DNA of 64,000 nt, taken from positions 496,001 to 560,000 of the forward strand of contig NZ_CP053845.1 of assembly GCF_013201975.1 (NCBI RefSeq), read 5' to 3'. The stretch comes from Campylobacter sp. CCUG 57310. GTDB lineage: Bacteria; Campylobacterota; Campylobacteria; Campylobacterales; Campylobacteraceae. The notes beneath the pieces were generated by a model, which saw only the letters and a list, made by a program, of their open reading frames with translations, was not told the DNA's origin and did no database searches. This document shows, piece after piece, positions 24,579-32,317 of the stretch; position 1 is the first letter of the stretch; every line of letters begins with the position of its first letter. The position numbers were made by a program, and so were the translations under genes.

Positions 24579-24725
24579 GCGGTTTTATTGTTTGGTTTTG
24601 GATTTTTGGATTTGTTGTAAATTTTAGCTTGAGTTTAAAATTTAAACGTTTTTAAATTGGCGTATTTGTCAAATTTTAAGTGTTTTATAAAGATAAATAA
24701 GTAAAATAACTCTTTTTATTTACAT

Positions 24726-24816
24726 GGACAGATGGGTGAGCGGCTGAAACCACACCCCTGCTAAGGGTGCAAGTCTTAATCGGGCTTCGAGGGTTCAAAT
24801 CCCTCTCTGTCCGCCA
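24726..24816 (+). tRNA. tRNA-Ser (anticodon GCU), prophage integration site
   Basis: Acceptor stem GGACAGA (24726-24732) pairs with TCTGTCC (24806-24812). The discriminator is G and CCA is encoded (24814-24816). The anticodon stem CACCC/GGGTG encloses CTGCTAA with anticodon GCT at 24760-24762, decoding AGC/AGU. A long variable arm and a T-arm with GGTTCAAATCC are present, as expected for a serine tRNA. The last 27 bases belong to the prophage attachment repeat, so integration rebuilds an intact tRNA. Confidence 0.95.
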
Positions 24817-24833
24817 CTAAGCCCTAAACTACG
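24790..24833 (+). repeat. attL: 44-bp attachment repeat overlapping the 3' end of tRNA-Ser
   Basis: Starts with AGGGTTCAAATCCCTCTCTG in the T-arm and runs 17 bp beyond the CCA end to CTACG. Identical to 33882-33925. Weaker similarity continues on both sides because integrase sequence also follows the right copy. Confidence 0.92.
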
Positions 24834-24884
24834 GCATTTCAAAGCAATTTTTAAAAAATGAAAAATCCCTTTGCCAACCCATAC

Positions 24885-25775
24885 TCAAGAATAAATACTT
24901 ATATCTCGGTTAAAGTCATCTAAATTTTGATTAAGGTAATTTACATAGACATCGTAAATCATTTTAGTAGATGAATGACCTAATAAATTTGCAAGTTCAA
25001 CCGGAGTAACTAAATTTTTATGAAGCATATTTGTAGCGTAAGTATGACGCATGGTATAAGGTCGTCTATATCTTATATTTAGCTTTTTTAGTATAGGTTT
25101 CCAAAAATTATGCTGAAATATATAAGTATCTCTGTATGGTAAGCCGTATTGAGTTTCTAATAAGTATTCTTTAGTTTCGTATGCTCGAGTATTAAATTTA
25201 TCATTTAATATAACGTATAAATAATTAAGTATAGGTATCTTTCTTATACTTTTCTTTGTTTTTGGTGTAGTTTCGCCAAATCTTGACCTAGTAGCATTAA
25301 TTGTTATTATCTTATTTTTTAAATCTATATCACTATTTTTTAAAGCTATAATTTCACCGGTTCTCATACCGGTAAAAAAGCCAAGATGAATAAATAGCAT
25401 AAAATTAAAGTTATAATTCTTACTTTCTCTTAAAATAGCCCCAACTTCACTATTTGTAAAAGGCTCAATTCTTGGAGCTTGATAAGATAGCTTCTTAATA
25501 TGTATAATAGGATTTTTAGTTATCAATTCATCTTGTAAGGCAAGGTTAAAAATACCGCTTAAAGCGGTTAAATAGTGCTTCTTTGATTTTTGACCTACAT
25601 CGACAATCGAATTAATCCAAACTCTTATATCACTTGGTTTAATGTCCTCTATCTCATAATCAAAAAAGCAGGATAATCGATTTTTAACTATGCCTTCATT
25701 TTTAGAGTATGTGGAGTATTTCCACTCGTCTTTTCCTAATTTAAGATATAAATCGCAGTAGTTTTTAAAATTCAT
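24885..25775 (-). CDS. int: Inovirus tyrosine recombinase (integrase)
   Basis: A 296-residue site-specific recombinase whose 3' end lies 51 bp from attL. An N-terminal SAM-like core-binding domain (about 1-95) precedes the catalytic domain. Active-site residues are R138 (TGMRTGEI), R243 in PYTMRHTYA, H267 (LLGHSS) and the nucleophile Y277 (YDVY). The first His of the usual HxxR box is Tyr here (Y240). ATG at 25775 with AGGGGA upstream is preferred to a longer frame. It overlaps the end of rep by 11 bp. Confidence 0.92.
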   Translation of the reverse strand: MNFKNYCDLYLKLGKDEWKYSTYSKNEGIVKNRLSCFFDYEIEDIKPSDIRVWINSIVDVGQKSKKHYLTALSGIFNLALQDELITKNPIIHIKKLSYQAPRIEPFTNSEVGAILRESKNYNFNFMLFIHLGFFTGMRTGEIIALKNSDIDLKNKIITINATRSRFGETTPKTKKSIRKIPILNYLYVILNDKFNTRAYETKEYLLETQYGLPYRDTYIFQHNFWKPILKKLNIRYRRPYTMRHTYATNMLHKNLVTPVELANLLGHSSTKMIYDVYVNYLNQNLDDFNRDISIYS

Positions 25776-27120
25776 ATTGTCTAAGTCCCCTTGATATAAA
25801 ATCTTCAAGCACTGGAGCATTTAAATTATGCTTCTCATATTGCTTGGTAAATGTCTCTAAATTTCTATCAATCATTAAATTTTCAACATAAGCTAAGTGC
25901 CGTAAGTTGCAGTTTTGCTTATCTAAATTGCTGTAATATTGATATAGTTCGTAGTTTTTCATTCTATTTACAGGCTTATTTATTTGTCCGTAGTATTCAA
26001 GCTTCCATTTCTTAAACTCTCTTATCTCTCTTTGTAGCGTCATTTCATTAGAATTAGGACATTTGCCGTCTGCTCTATAAGGTGTTTTATTATGCTGTTG
26101 TCTTTCGAGTGAATAAGTATGAATTAGTTTATTGCACCTATAATATTCTAATGTGCCGTCAAGATATATTAGCTCTTCTCTTAACTTTGGAAATTTGATG
26201 TAAATGTATTGGTCTAAGTAATTCCATTCTAAAATTGCGTCATCATCGTTTTTATGGTCGTTTAAGTGATATAAATCTTGCATATCGCTTATAAAATTAA
26301 TCTTTCTATATACCCATAAAGGAACTTTAGTGCGAGATGATAGAAATCTTCTTACTTTGTGTTTTATATACCAGGCGCTTAATTCGTCTAACTCTTCGGT
26401 CTCTTTTAAATTTATAAATGTTTTTTGAATATATTTCATTACATAACCGCTTGGGTTTTGAATTGAAGTTTGAAAGCCGTTTAATTCGCCATTTCTTTCT
26501 TGCTCTGGAGTGATAGCATTTGTTTTTAGGTTTTGAGGTGCATTAAATAGGTCTTTATATATCTTAAGCATGTAATCTATAGTATAACCTGGAACATAAA
26601 AGAGTGCATGGATATGAGGCACACCGTCTTTTTTATGCGGTTCAAAACATCTTATATAAGAATATTCAGTCTTTTTATATTTATCGCCAAAACGCCTAAA
26701 GAATAAGCGCCATTGATGATTAAGAATAGCAACTAAATCCCTAATTTCTATCTTTTCGCCGTTTTTCATTCTTGATTTAATGATGTGTGGTATATATTTC
26801 CAGTCAATAGGTTTAAATCTGCTGTAATCGCCATTTAAAGCGTCACGGAAGCAGCCGTTAAGCGTTATAGTAAGGAATACTGGTTTTTGCTGTAAATCAA
26901 TAGAGAATGAAGCCATAGTATTTACTCTATTTGATACTTCAGCGTAGTATTTATCGCTAAAATTAGCAGCCATAGAGCAATCAAGAAGAGTCTTACACTC
27001 ACCTAAGCTGTTTACATAGCCTTGAGAAAGTAGATACCCTTTTTGCTTTTCCAGCTTGTTTTGACATTGTAGAAGGTCAAAATCTGTTATACCGTACACC
27101 TTATTCCTTAAAACTGGCAT
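25765..27120 (-). CDS. Rolling-circle replication initiator, HUH endonuclease (gene II-like)
   Basis: A 451-residue protein. Strand motif VFLTITLNG (81-89) and the metal-binding HUH box DGVPHIHALFYVP (H169, H171) are followed by SGYVMKYIQKT, where Y226 or Y230 is the likely nicking tyrosine. This is the arrangement of single-stranded phage initiators that nick the double-strand origin. It lies between the GC-rich intergenic region, the likely origin, and the integrase. The AT-rich lead before the ATG gives only a weak ribosome-binding site. Confidence 0.85.
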   Translation of the reverse strand: MPVLRNKVYGITDFDLLQCQNKLEKQKGYLLSQGYVNSLGECKTLLDCSMAANFSDKYYAEVSNRVNTMASFSIDLQQKPVFLTITLNGCFRDALNGDYSRFKPIDWKYIPHIIKSRMKNGEKIEIRDLVAILNHQWRLFFRRFGDKYKKTEYSYIRCFEPHKKDGVPHIHALFYVPGYTIDYMLKIYKDLFNAPQNLKTNAITPEQERNGELNGFQTSIQNPSGYVMKYIQKTFINLKETEELDELSAWYIKHKVRRFLSSRTKVPLWVYRKINFISDMQDLYHLNDHKNDDDAILEWNYLDQYIYIKFPKLREELIYLDGTLEYYRCNKLIHTYSLERQQHNKTPYRADGKCPNSNEMTLQREIREFKKWKLEYYGQINKPVNRMKNYELYQYYSNLDKQNCNLRHLAYVENLMIDRNLETFTKQYEKHNLNAPVLEDFISRGLRQYEF

Positions 27121-27381
27121 TTTATTATTAATTTGACAAGGAAGCCCATTCGCTCGCGTAGCGCTGCGCGCTCCGCTTGCTCTTGGTCTTCTTCCGACTT
27201 GCTACAACCGCCCCTATAGGTGCGCTTCGTCCGTCGCTGCTTAGGGGGCGAGCTTGCAGCGACCGCGCGCATGTCCATAGCTTTTTTGTGTGTCCCTTCC
27301 CCACAAAAAGCGGACGGCTTCATCTTTTAGCGAGTAAGCAGGGTTTGTTTGGTGGTCTGCTTATGTCGCTAAGATATAAAT
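27121..27381. other. GC-rich intergenic region of the phage, likely replication origin and packaging region
   Basis: A 261-bp gap between pIV and rep, the place of the Ff intergenic region. Its middle is far richer in G+C than the rest of the phage and contains several inverted repeats. One is the near-palindrome GCGTAGCGCTGCGC. Another is a long hairpin at 27273-27315: outer stem GTCC/GGAC, inner stem GCTTTTTTGTG (27280-27290) with CACAAAAAGC (27302-27311), one T bulged. The short open frames inside have no coding character. Confidence 0.6.
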
Positions 27382-28521
27382 TTAAATAACTTGAATCGTT
27401 AAGGTTAAAACGGTGCTTAATTCTTGGTCTTGCTCGACCGAAAAGAGATACTTAAGGATAAATATGTCTTTTAGAAATGGCACACCGTTTCTTTGCTTTT
27501 GTGTGGTTGTTTTGTTTATGCCTGATAGAACTAAAACATCGCCACGTTTAAGCGAATAAGAGCTTTTAAGCTCTTTCTTTGATGTGATAGGGGTTAATGT
27601 ATTGTTTGATAGTAAGTCTTCTAAAATGAGATGTAAATCAAAGTCTATATGATCTTTAAGTATGATAGGTTTGATTTTAACTTTAAGTCCGACGTCTTTA
27701 TATTCGTAGCTGTCCGATTTTTCTTTTTGTGCGTTTGAAATTTCTGTTTTTGATACTAGGTAAGGAATGTTTTGAACGGTAGAGAAGTATGCTTCCGTAT
27801 GATTTTTAGCTGTTAAAAATGGTGATGATATGATTTTGGTTAGTCCGTTGCTTTCAAGGAAGTTTAAAACCCCGAAAAAGTCTGTATTGTTGTCTTTAAT
27901 GATGTTTGAATTTGTAATATACGGTGATGTGATAAGGTTGATATAATATTTTAAATCTCCTCTGTTGATAGGTTTAAGTAGGGCAGCTAAATTTGTGCCC
28001 ATGTCTTTAATGTCTTTTAGGTTTGTTTCGGTAATTGTAAGTTTAAATTGAACCTGCTCGAGTGCTTTATCGATATGTTTTACGTTTTGTTTTATTTGGT
28101 CGTATATGTAATCATCTGCTCTAAAGAATACGGAGTTTGAAGTAATAGAATAGGTTGCATTTACGTCAAACTGATTCATTATGCCTTTTATGTCGTCTAT
28201 TACATAGTTATTTAGCTCTATTCTTCTTAAATCATAATCAGGCAGCTTTTTATCGGTTATATAGTAGAAGTTATCTTTCTTATATAGATAAAGTCCTTTA
28301 GCTTCAAGCATTTTTCTAAACATGGAAAGACTTAAATTTGTCTCTTTTTGATAGATAAAGTAATAATTTGCTCCGTCTATGCTCTCATCGGTTACGATAA
28401 CTATATTGTTAAATTTGCTTGTAAGCTCTGCAAAGTTTAACAAATCAGTATAGATTGTTTCGGCTTTTATAAAGCTACTTAAAGAAATTAGAAGTAATAG
28501 AAGTTTGGTTAACACTTTCAT
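27382..28521 (-). CDS. Phage secretin (pIV-like)
   Basis: A 379-residue outer-membrane secretin through which virions leave. A signal peptide (MKVLTKLLLLLISLSSFIKA) precedes N-domains covering about residues 20-170. The C-terminal secretin domain follows, with VGLKVKIKP, a beta-rich amphipathic stretch, SYSLKRGDVLVLSGI and RNGVPFLKDIFILKYLF, all typical of the family. ATG at 28521 follows AAAGGTGTATCCG, the same unusual leader found before two other phage genes. It overlaps the zot end by 47 bp. Many inoviruses borrow a host secretin; this one has its own. Confidence 0.87.
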   Translation of the reverse strand: MKVLTKLLLLLISLSSFIKAETIYTDLLNFAELTSKFNNIVIVTDESIDGANYYFIYQKETNLSLSMFRKMLEAKGLYLYKKDNFYYITDKKLPDYDLRRIELNNYVIDDIKGIMNQFDVNATYSITSNSVFFRADDYIYDQIKQNVKHIDKALEQVQFKLTITETNLKDIKDMGTNLAALLKPINRGDLKYYINLITSPYITNSNIIKDNNTDFFGVLNFLESNGLTKIISSPFLTAKNHTEAYFSTVQNIPYLVSKTEISNAQKEKSDSYEYKDVGLKVKIKPIILKDHIDFDLHLILEDLLSNNTLTPITSKKELKSSYSLKRGDVLVLSGINKTTTQKQRNGVPFLKDIFILKYLFSVEQDQELSTVLTLTIQVI

Positions 28522-29551
28522 CGGATACACCTTTTTTAAGATTTTTAAGTTCATCAAGCACGGGCTTATCAAATACTAAAAAGTATTCGATAAAGTGCTT
28601 GTTTTTTGTGTTTGAATAAAAATACTTTGGACGTGATGATATTAATGTATATGATATGTATGCGTAAGGGAATGTATATTTTTCATCTTTAAATCTGCAA
28701 ATTTCATCGATACAAGTTAGGTTGTAATAGTGTAGGGTTTGTAATGGTTCGTCTGGTTGTTTAGGTTGTGATGATGATTCAGGAATGATATGTGATGATT
28801 GAGGTTGTGATATATATTTAGTTTCTTCGGTTGATTTAGATTTCGGGGATAGCATTTGTAAAAATATATACATAAAAATAGATAGCATAATAAACATAAA
28901 TAAAGCTATAGCTAAGAATTTTCTAACAAACGATTTAGTAGATGATTTATTGCCTGAATGATATAGATTAAATACTTCTTGAGAATACGGAATACCGATA
29001 GTATTCATAATATCTTTTTTAAATAGACGATAAGAGCCATATAAAACATATTTAAATTTATTCTTTAAAAATATCTTTGAAGCGTCAACGGCTTTAAAAA
29101 ACTGCTCTGCTACTCTTTTATATTCAGGATTAACTAAGCTTAAATCTTGAGTAATTAAAAAGATTTCTTGATATAAATGCCTATGATATGTGAGCCACCA
29201 AACTAAAATAGGGTCTTTTTTCGATTTTAAGAAGTTATGACACTCATCAAACACAAACATTGCTTTATGAAGTTTTAGCTCTTTAGCTTTTTCGTTTAGC
29301 TCTTCATCGCTTACCTTATCAAGATAAAGAGCGTAAAGAATTTCCATATCGGAGTAAAATTTGTCATATTCAAATTTAAGTAATCTTTCATCGGTTTCAA
29401 ATTTAAACTGATTAATATTGGTATAGCAATAGAGCAAATCAGGCTTACTCTCTTTTTCATCTTTACTTTCTTTTATAAAATACTCATAAATTTTATAAAC
29501 TGCGTAATATGTTTTACCGCTTCCAGGATTGCCTACAATATAAGTTATCAT
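28475..29551 (-). CDS. zot: Zot / pI morphogenesis ATPase
   Basis: A 358-residue Zot-family protein. Walker A is GNPGSGKT (7-14), Walker B is MFVFDECH (about 98-105), a single transmembrane helix covers about 211-235, and a Ser/Pro/Gln-rich linker leads to an extracytoplasmic C-terminal domain with a Cys pair (TCIDEICRF). As pI it powers phage assembly with the secretin. Zot proteins of Campylobacter prophages are also studied as candidate epithelial toxins because of resemblance to Vibrio Zot; the sequence alone does not show toxicity. Confidence 0.9.
   Translation of the reverse strand: MITYIVGNPGSGKTYYAVYKIYEYFIKESKDEKESKPDLLYCYTNINQFKFETDERLLKFEYDKFYSDMEILYALYLDKVSDEELNEKAKELKLHKAMFVFDECHNFLKSKKDPILVWWLTYHRHLYQEIFLITQDLSLVNPEYKRVAEQFFKAVDASKIFLKNKFKYVLYGSYRLFKKDIMNTIGIPYSQEVFNLYHSGNKSSTKSFVRKFLAIALFMFIMLSIFMYIFLQMLSPKSKSTEETKYISQPQSSHIIPESSSQPKQPDEPLQTLHYYNLTCIDEICRFKDEKYTFPYAYISYTLISSRPKYFYSNTKNKHFIEYFLVFDKPVLDELKNLKKGVSDESVNQTSITSNFFK
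28523..28534 (-). promoter_or_regulatory. Shared leader box before the pIV secretin start
   Basis: AAAGGTGTATCC followed by G and the ATG. AAGG serves as ribosome-binding site, but identity with the two other copies extends past it. Confidence 0.6.
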
Positions 29552-29553
29552 GA

Positions 29554-29973
29554 TTAAAACTTAGCCAAATGATAATATTCTATAAGTCTGCTTCTAATAA
29601 AAGAGAAGAATTTAATACCCATAGAAAGACCATAAATTAAAAGAATAATAAGAAGAATAGGGGAAAATATATTCCAAACATCAACAAAAGCATTCCATAA
29701 ACCAAGAGATTTAGCAATTTCACTAGCCCAACCAAGAACTTCGCCGTTAGCAGTAGATAAATTGTTGATATGACCTATAAGTTCATTAATCTTAGTATGT
29801 ATAAAATTAAGCAAAAGAACTAAATTTGTAAAATAAGTAACCAATATACCGACTAAGATAGTCTCAACGGCAGCAATAGGAAACCAAAAAGCTTTTTTAA
29901 TAACTAAATTTCCTAAATTTCTAAATCTAAAAAATTTAAATACAGCAGCAATCGCAGAAAGTATAGCAGGCAT
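29554..29973 (-). CDS. pVI-like minor coat / assembly membrane protein
   Basis: A 139-residue protein with three hydrophobic segments (about 30-60, 95-120 and a shorter N-terminal one). It sits between pIII-like and zot, exactly where gene VI (DUF2523-type in many inoviruses) is found. It starts with AAGGA seven bases before the ATG. The name rests on position, size and topology. Confidence 0.7.
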   Translation of the reverse strand: MPAILSAIAAVFKFFRFRNLGNLVIKKAFWFPIAAVETILVGILVTYFTNLVLLLNFIHTKINELIGHINNLSTANGEVLGWASEIAKSLGLWNAFVDVWNIFSPILLIILLIYGLSMGIKFFSFIRSRLIEYYHLAKF

Positions 29974-29982
29974 ATTCTATCC

Positions 29983-31431
29983 TTAAATATATTTAAACTG
30001 ATTAACCATTAAAGGAATAGTTAATTTAATAGTTAAAAACAAAAAGAAACAAAAGAAAAATAAGTAAAAAATATAATAAAAAGTAGATTTTAATTTGGAT
30101 AACTCTTTGCATATATCAACATCAACAGTCTTAACAATATTGTGACCCATATCAATTTTAAAAGCTTTAGGGCAACTACTACTAGAAGATTGACCTTTAA
30201 TGGCACTAAATCCCTTACCTTGAATATTATTAATAAGCTGATTATATCCACGCTTAAAATCATCAAATTTAGAATTCATATCGTTATAATGTTTTAAAAT
30301 AGTGTCTTTAAAACCGTTAACCTCTTTTTCAATATCATTATAATCAAAGTCTTTAGGGTCAAATTTAGCGTCTTTGTCTTTTTTGCCGTCATTGTCTCCG
30401 CTTGGACCACCTCCGCCAGGTCCGCCAGGTCCCTTGGGTTTAGTATTATTATTGTCTTTATTTTTACATTTAGGGTCTTTTGGGTTTTTCTTACAAAATT
30501 CGTTATTACTATCATCGGGGTCAGGCTTAGGACCGTCAGGATTTGGATTTGGATTATCGGGGTTTGGTTTAGGGTTTTTAGGGTCTTTTGGATTTTTAGG
30601 GTTGTTTGGATTGTCCGGGTCTTTAGGATTATCAGGGTCTTTTGGGTCTTGTGGTTTATCTGGGTCTTTTACATCAGGAGTGGTAGGGTCTTTAATATCA
30701 AAGGTGGAACCATCTTGACACGTTAAAGTATAAAAACCATTACCTTTTGAATCAAGACCCGAAATAATACCTTGCTTGACATCATCAGGATGAAAAGGTT
30801 GAGAGCCAGTCTTTTTACAAGCACAAAACATAACTTCTGGTAAAGTCTTTGAACCGCTACAATCCCAACAAACACCTTGAGGTGTTCCATCATCTCCACC
30901 CCACTTATTTTTGTTATAATCGGTGCAATCCTTATAACATCTATTAGCAGCAGGATTCCAACTATGACCAGCAGGGCATTTCTGACACTCTTCCGTATCA
31001 GTATTAAAATTTTCATCAGGTTTACAAGTTTTTATTTTATTAGCATTAATTTCATATAATTCAACATATTGTTTATTTTTTCCAGAAGCTTCGTCGCAAA
31101 GCTCATAATCATAATTTGCTCCTGAACCTTTGGAAATAGAACATTTTGTTCTTTTAACACTTTTTTCAAAATAGTAAAAAAGAGATGAAGAATCAATATA
31201 GAAAGAATAAGGCAAAATTGAAGAAGTTTCATGATATCTAACATCACTTTTCTTAATTATTTTATAAATATCATCGCCATTCCTAATATGGCTTGAACCA
31301 ATAAAAGAAGCATTTGGCAAAGAATTTAAAGAATTAAAAACATCTTTTTTTAACCAAAAAAAAGTGGAATAAGCATTAAGACTTGAAAAAGATATTAGAG
31401 TTAATAAAGCTAGTTTTAGTATTTGAGACAT
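29983..31431 (-). CDS. pIII-like adsorption protein with Pro/Asp repeat linker
   Basis: A 482-residue virion tip protein candidate. A signal peptide (residues 1-20) precedes an N-terminal domain and a Cys-rich region (about 136-207, with CQKCPAGHSWNP and CWDCSGS). A low-complexity linker of DPDNPKDP-type repeats (about 248-308) is followed by a Gly-rich hinge (332-346) and a C-terminal membrane anchor (about 448-475). Receptor-binding domains, flexible linker and anchor are the layout of Ff pIII, but the domains look unrelated. The ATG is directly preceded by AAAGGTGTATCC. Confidence 0.75.
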   Translation of the reverse strand: MSQILKLALLTLISFSSLNAYSTFFWLKKDVFNSLNSLPNASFIGSSHIRNGDDIYKIIKKSDVRYHETSSILPYSFYIDSSSLFYYFEKSVKRTKCSISKGSGANYDYELCDEASGKNKQYVELYEINANKIKTCKPDENFNTDTEECQKCPAGHSWNPAANRCYKDCTDYNKNKWGGDDGTPQGVCWDCSGSKTLPEVMFCACKKTGSQPFHPDDVKQGIISGLDSKGNGFYTLTCQDGSTFDIKDPTTPDVKDPDKPQDPKDPDNPKDPDNPNNPKNPKDPKNPKPNPDNPNPNPDGPKPDPDDSNNEFCKKNPKDPKCKNKDNNNTKPKGPGGPGGGGPSGDNDGKKDKDAKFDPKDFDYNDIEKEVNGFKDTILKHYNDMNSKFDDFKRGYNQLINNIQGKGFSAIKGQSSSSSCPKAFKIDMGHNIVKTVDVDICKELSKLKSTFYYIFYLFFFCFFLFLTIKLTIPLMVNQFKYI

Positions 31432-31443
31432 GGATACACCTTT
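31432..31443 (-). promoter_or_regulatory. Shared leader box before the pIII-like start
   Basis: AAAGGTGTATCC directly abuts the ATG at 31431. It matches the copy before the secretin. Confidence 0.6.
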
Positions 31444-31563
31444 TTATAAAAACCTTTTTGTTAGCAATACCAAAGCAGAGCATACGGGAAAGCAGACTAT
31501 AAGAAACCAAATCATAATCGAAAAGAAGTAATCAAATGACGGTATACCAGTGACAGTGAACAT
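31444..31563 (-). CDS. Phage mini-membrane protein (39 aa), pVII/pIX class
   Basis: Starts MFTVTGIPSFDYFFSIMIWF and continues as one hydrophobic helix ending in a basic tail (LLTKRFL). AAAGGAG precedes the ATG by nine bases, a strong ribosome-binding site. It lies between pVIII and pIII, where Ff-like phages keep tiny tip proteins. The role is inferred from size, topology and place. Confidence 0.6.
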   Translation of the reverse strand: MFTVTGIPSFDYFFSIMIWFLIVCFPVCSALVLLTKRFL

Positions 31564-31625
31564 GGTATTAAACTCCTTTACATCGTATATATGCCTTTGG
31601 CATTCCTATCGCCCTTCGGTTGTTT

Positions 31626-31660
31626 GCGATTTTTTAGGGACGGAACCCATAAAAAATCGC
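31626..31660 (-). other. Long hairpin between phage mini-genes
   Basis: GCGATTTTTTA (31626-31636) and TAAAAAATCGC (31650-31660) form an 11-bp perfect stem, extended by GGG/CCC inside with one bulged A, around ACGGAA. The T-run lies inside the stem rather than after it, so it is not a typical terminator. It could act as a packaging signal or mRNA processing/stability element. Confidence 0.5.
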
Positions 31661-31693
31661 TTTATCGGAAAGAGGGCAAGCTCGGACTAAGCG

Positions 31694-31807
31694 TTAAATT
31701 TTTGATATGATTAAAAAAACAAATAAACTCAGGATAAAGCCGCATAATAGTCCACTTAGGCTCATTAAAAAATGATATTGCTCAATAGAAATGTTAAGGT
31801 TATACAT
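31694..31807 (-). CDS. Phage mini-membrane protein (37 aa)
   Basis: Begins MYNLNISIEQYHFLMSLSGL and continues as a hydrophobic helix ending ISKI. The ATG lies 2 bp after the stop of the preceding 42-residue ORF, with GGATTGAGC before it, indicating coupled translation. Candidate for a pVII/pIX-type tip protein. Confidence 0.55.
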   Translation of the reverse strand: MYNLNISIEQYHFLMSLSGLLCGFILSLFVFLIISKI

Positions 31808-31809
31808 GC

Positions 31810-31938
31810 TCAATCCGAACTCTTAAGAAGGTCTAAGGCAACGGTAATCTGCTTTATAGTAAAGAAAGCACCGAATAAGATACCAAATAGGCTATAAATA
31901 AATTTGGTAAGAGTTGCAACGTCTATAAAATCATACAT
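31810..31938 (-). CDS. Phage mini-membrane protein (42 aa)
   Basis: Begins MYDFIDVATLTKFIYSLFGI, has one hydrophobic helix (about residues 13-28) and ends KSSD. It lies between the pVIII terminator-like hairpin and the 37-residue ORF. The ribosome-binding site (AAG-rich) is weak. Candidate for a pVII/pIX-type protein. Confidence 0.5.
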   Translation of the reverse strand: MYDFIDVATLTKFIYSLFGILFGAFFTIKQITVALDLLKSSD

Positions 31939-31960
31939 CTTAAAGCTTCTTAAAAGTTTT

Positions 31961-31980
31961 AAGCCCTTTTTACAGGGCTT
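31961..31980 (-). terminator. Hairpin after the major coat gene
   Basis: AAGCCCT and AGGGCTT form a 7-bp stem just after the pVIII stop. Ff phages have a strong terminator after gene VIII to keep coat transcript high; the T-tract here is interrupted (AAAACTTTT), so it may be partial. Confidence 0.5.
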
Positions 31981-31988
31981 AAAGGGAA

Positions 31989-32207
31989 TTAGCCCTTAAT
32001 AAGGCCTAAACCACGTTTTACAGCCCACATGGCACCGCTAGCTACAACAACAAGCCCAGCCATACCCATAAAAGAGTTAAGCTCAAGTGTTCCCGTAACT
32101 TCACCAGTATTTGACATAGCAGGAGCTGCAAAAGCATTAACAGCATTTAGACCGATAAAGACAGCCATAACCAATTTACCTTTAGCGGTAGAAAAAAACT
32201 TAGGCAT
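31989..32207 (-). CDS. Major coat protein pVIII
   Basis: A 72-residue preprotein. A long signal peptide (about 1-27 or 1-30, cleaved after AFA or APA) gives a mature chain of about 42-45 residues. The mature chain has an acidic start (SNTGEVTGTLEL), one hydrophobic helix (FMGMAGLVVVASGAMWAV) and a basic end (KRGLGLIKG), the textbook pVIII pattern in which the Lys/Arg end contacts DNA. AAAGGAGG stands seven bases before the ATG, the best ribosome-binding site in the phage, as expected for its most abundant protein. Confidence 0.87.
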   Translation of the reverse strand: MPKFFSTAKGKLVMAVFIGLNAVNAFAAPAMSNTGEVTGTLELNSFMGMAGLVVVASGAMWAVKRGLGLIKG

Positions 32208-32317
32208 GATAGCCTCCTTTAGATAAGATAGATTTGTAGCTACACATTTAAAAGCTCTAGATTTTAAGCTCTTAAATTTATAGCTAGAGCAGGTTTTATC
32301 CTGCTCTATTAAGAGAG

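Noticed and set aside
27108..27389. Two overlapping 70-codon frames in the GC-rich gap between rep and pIV
   Set aside because: Odd composition rich in Arg/Ser, no ribosome-binding site, on opposite strands over the same hairpin-rich DNA; better explained as a non-coding origin region.
30508..30690. CRISPR-like repeats
   Set aside because: The repeats are short, irregular, in frame within a coding region and have no spacers of even length; no cas genes are in the window.
30374..30718. A Gly/Leu/Ser-rich 114-codon frame on the plus strand
   Set aside because: It is the mirror of the Pro/Asp repeat tract of the pIII-like gene; the composition comes from those repeats and there is no start signal.
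31626..31660. Intrinsic terminator within the phage operon
   Set aside because: The T/A runs lie inside the stem and no T-tract follows on either strand.
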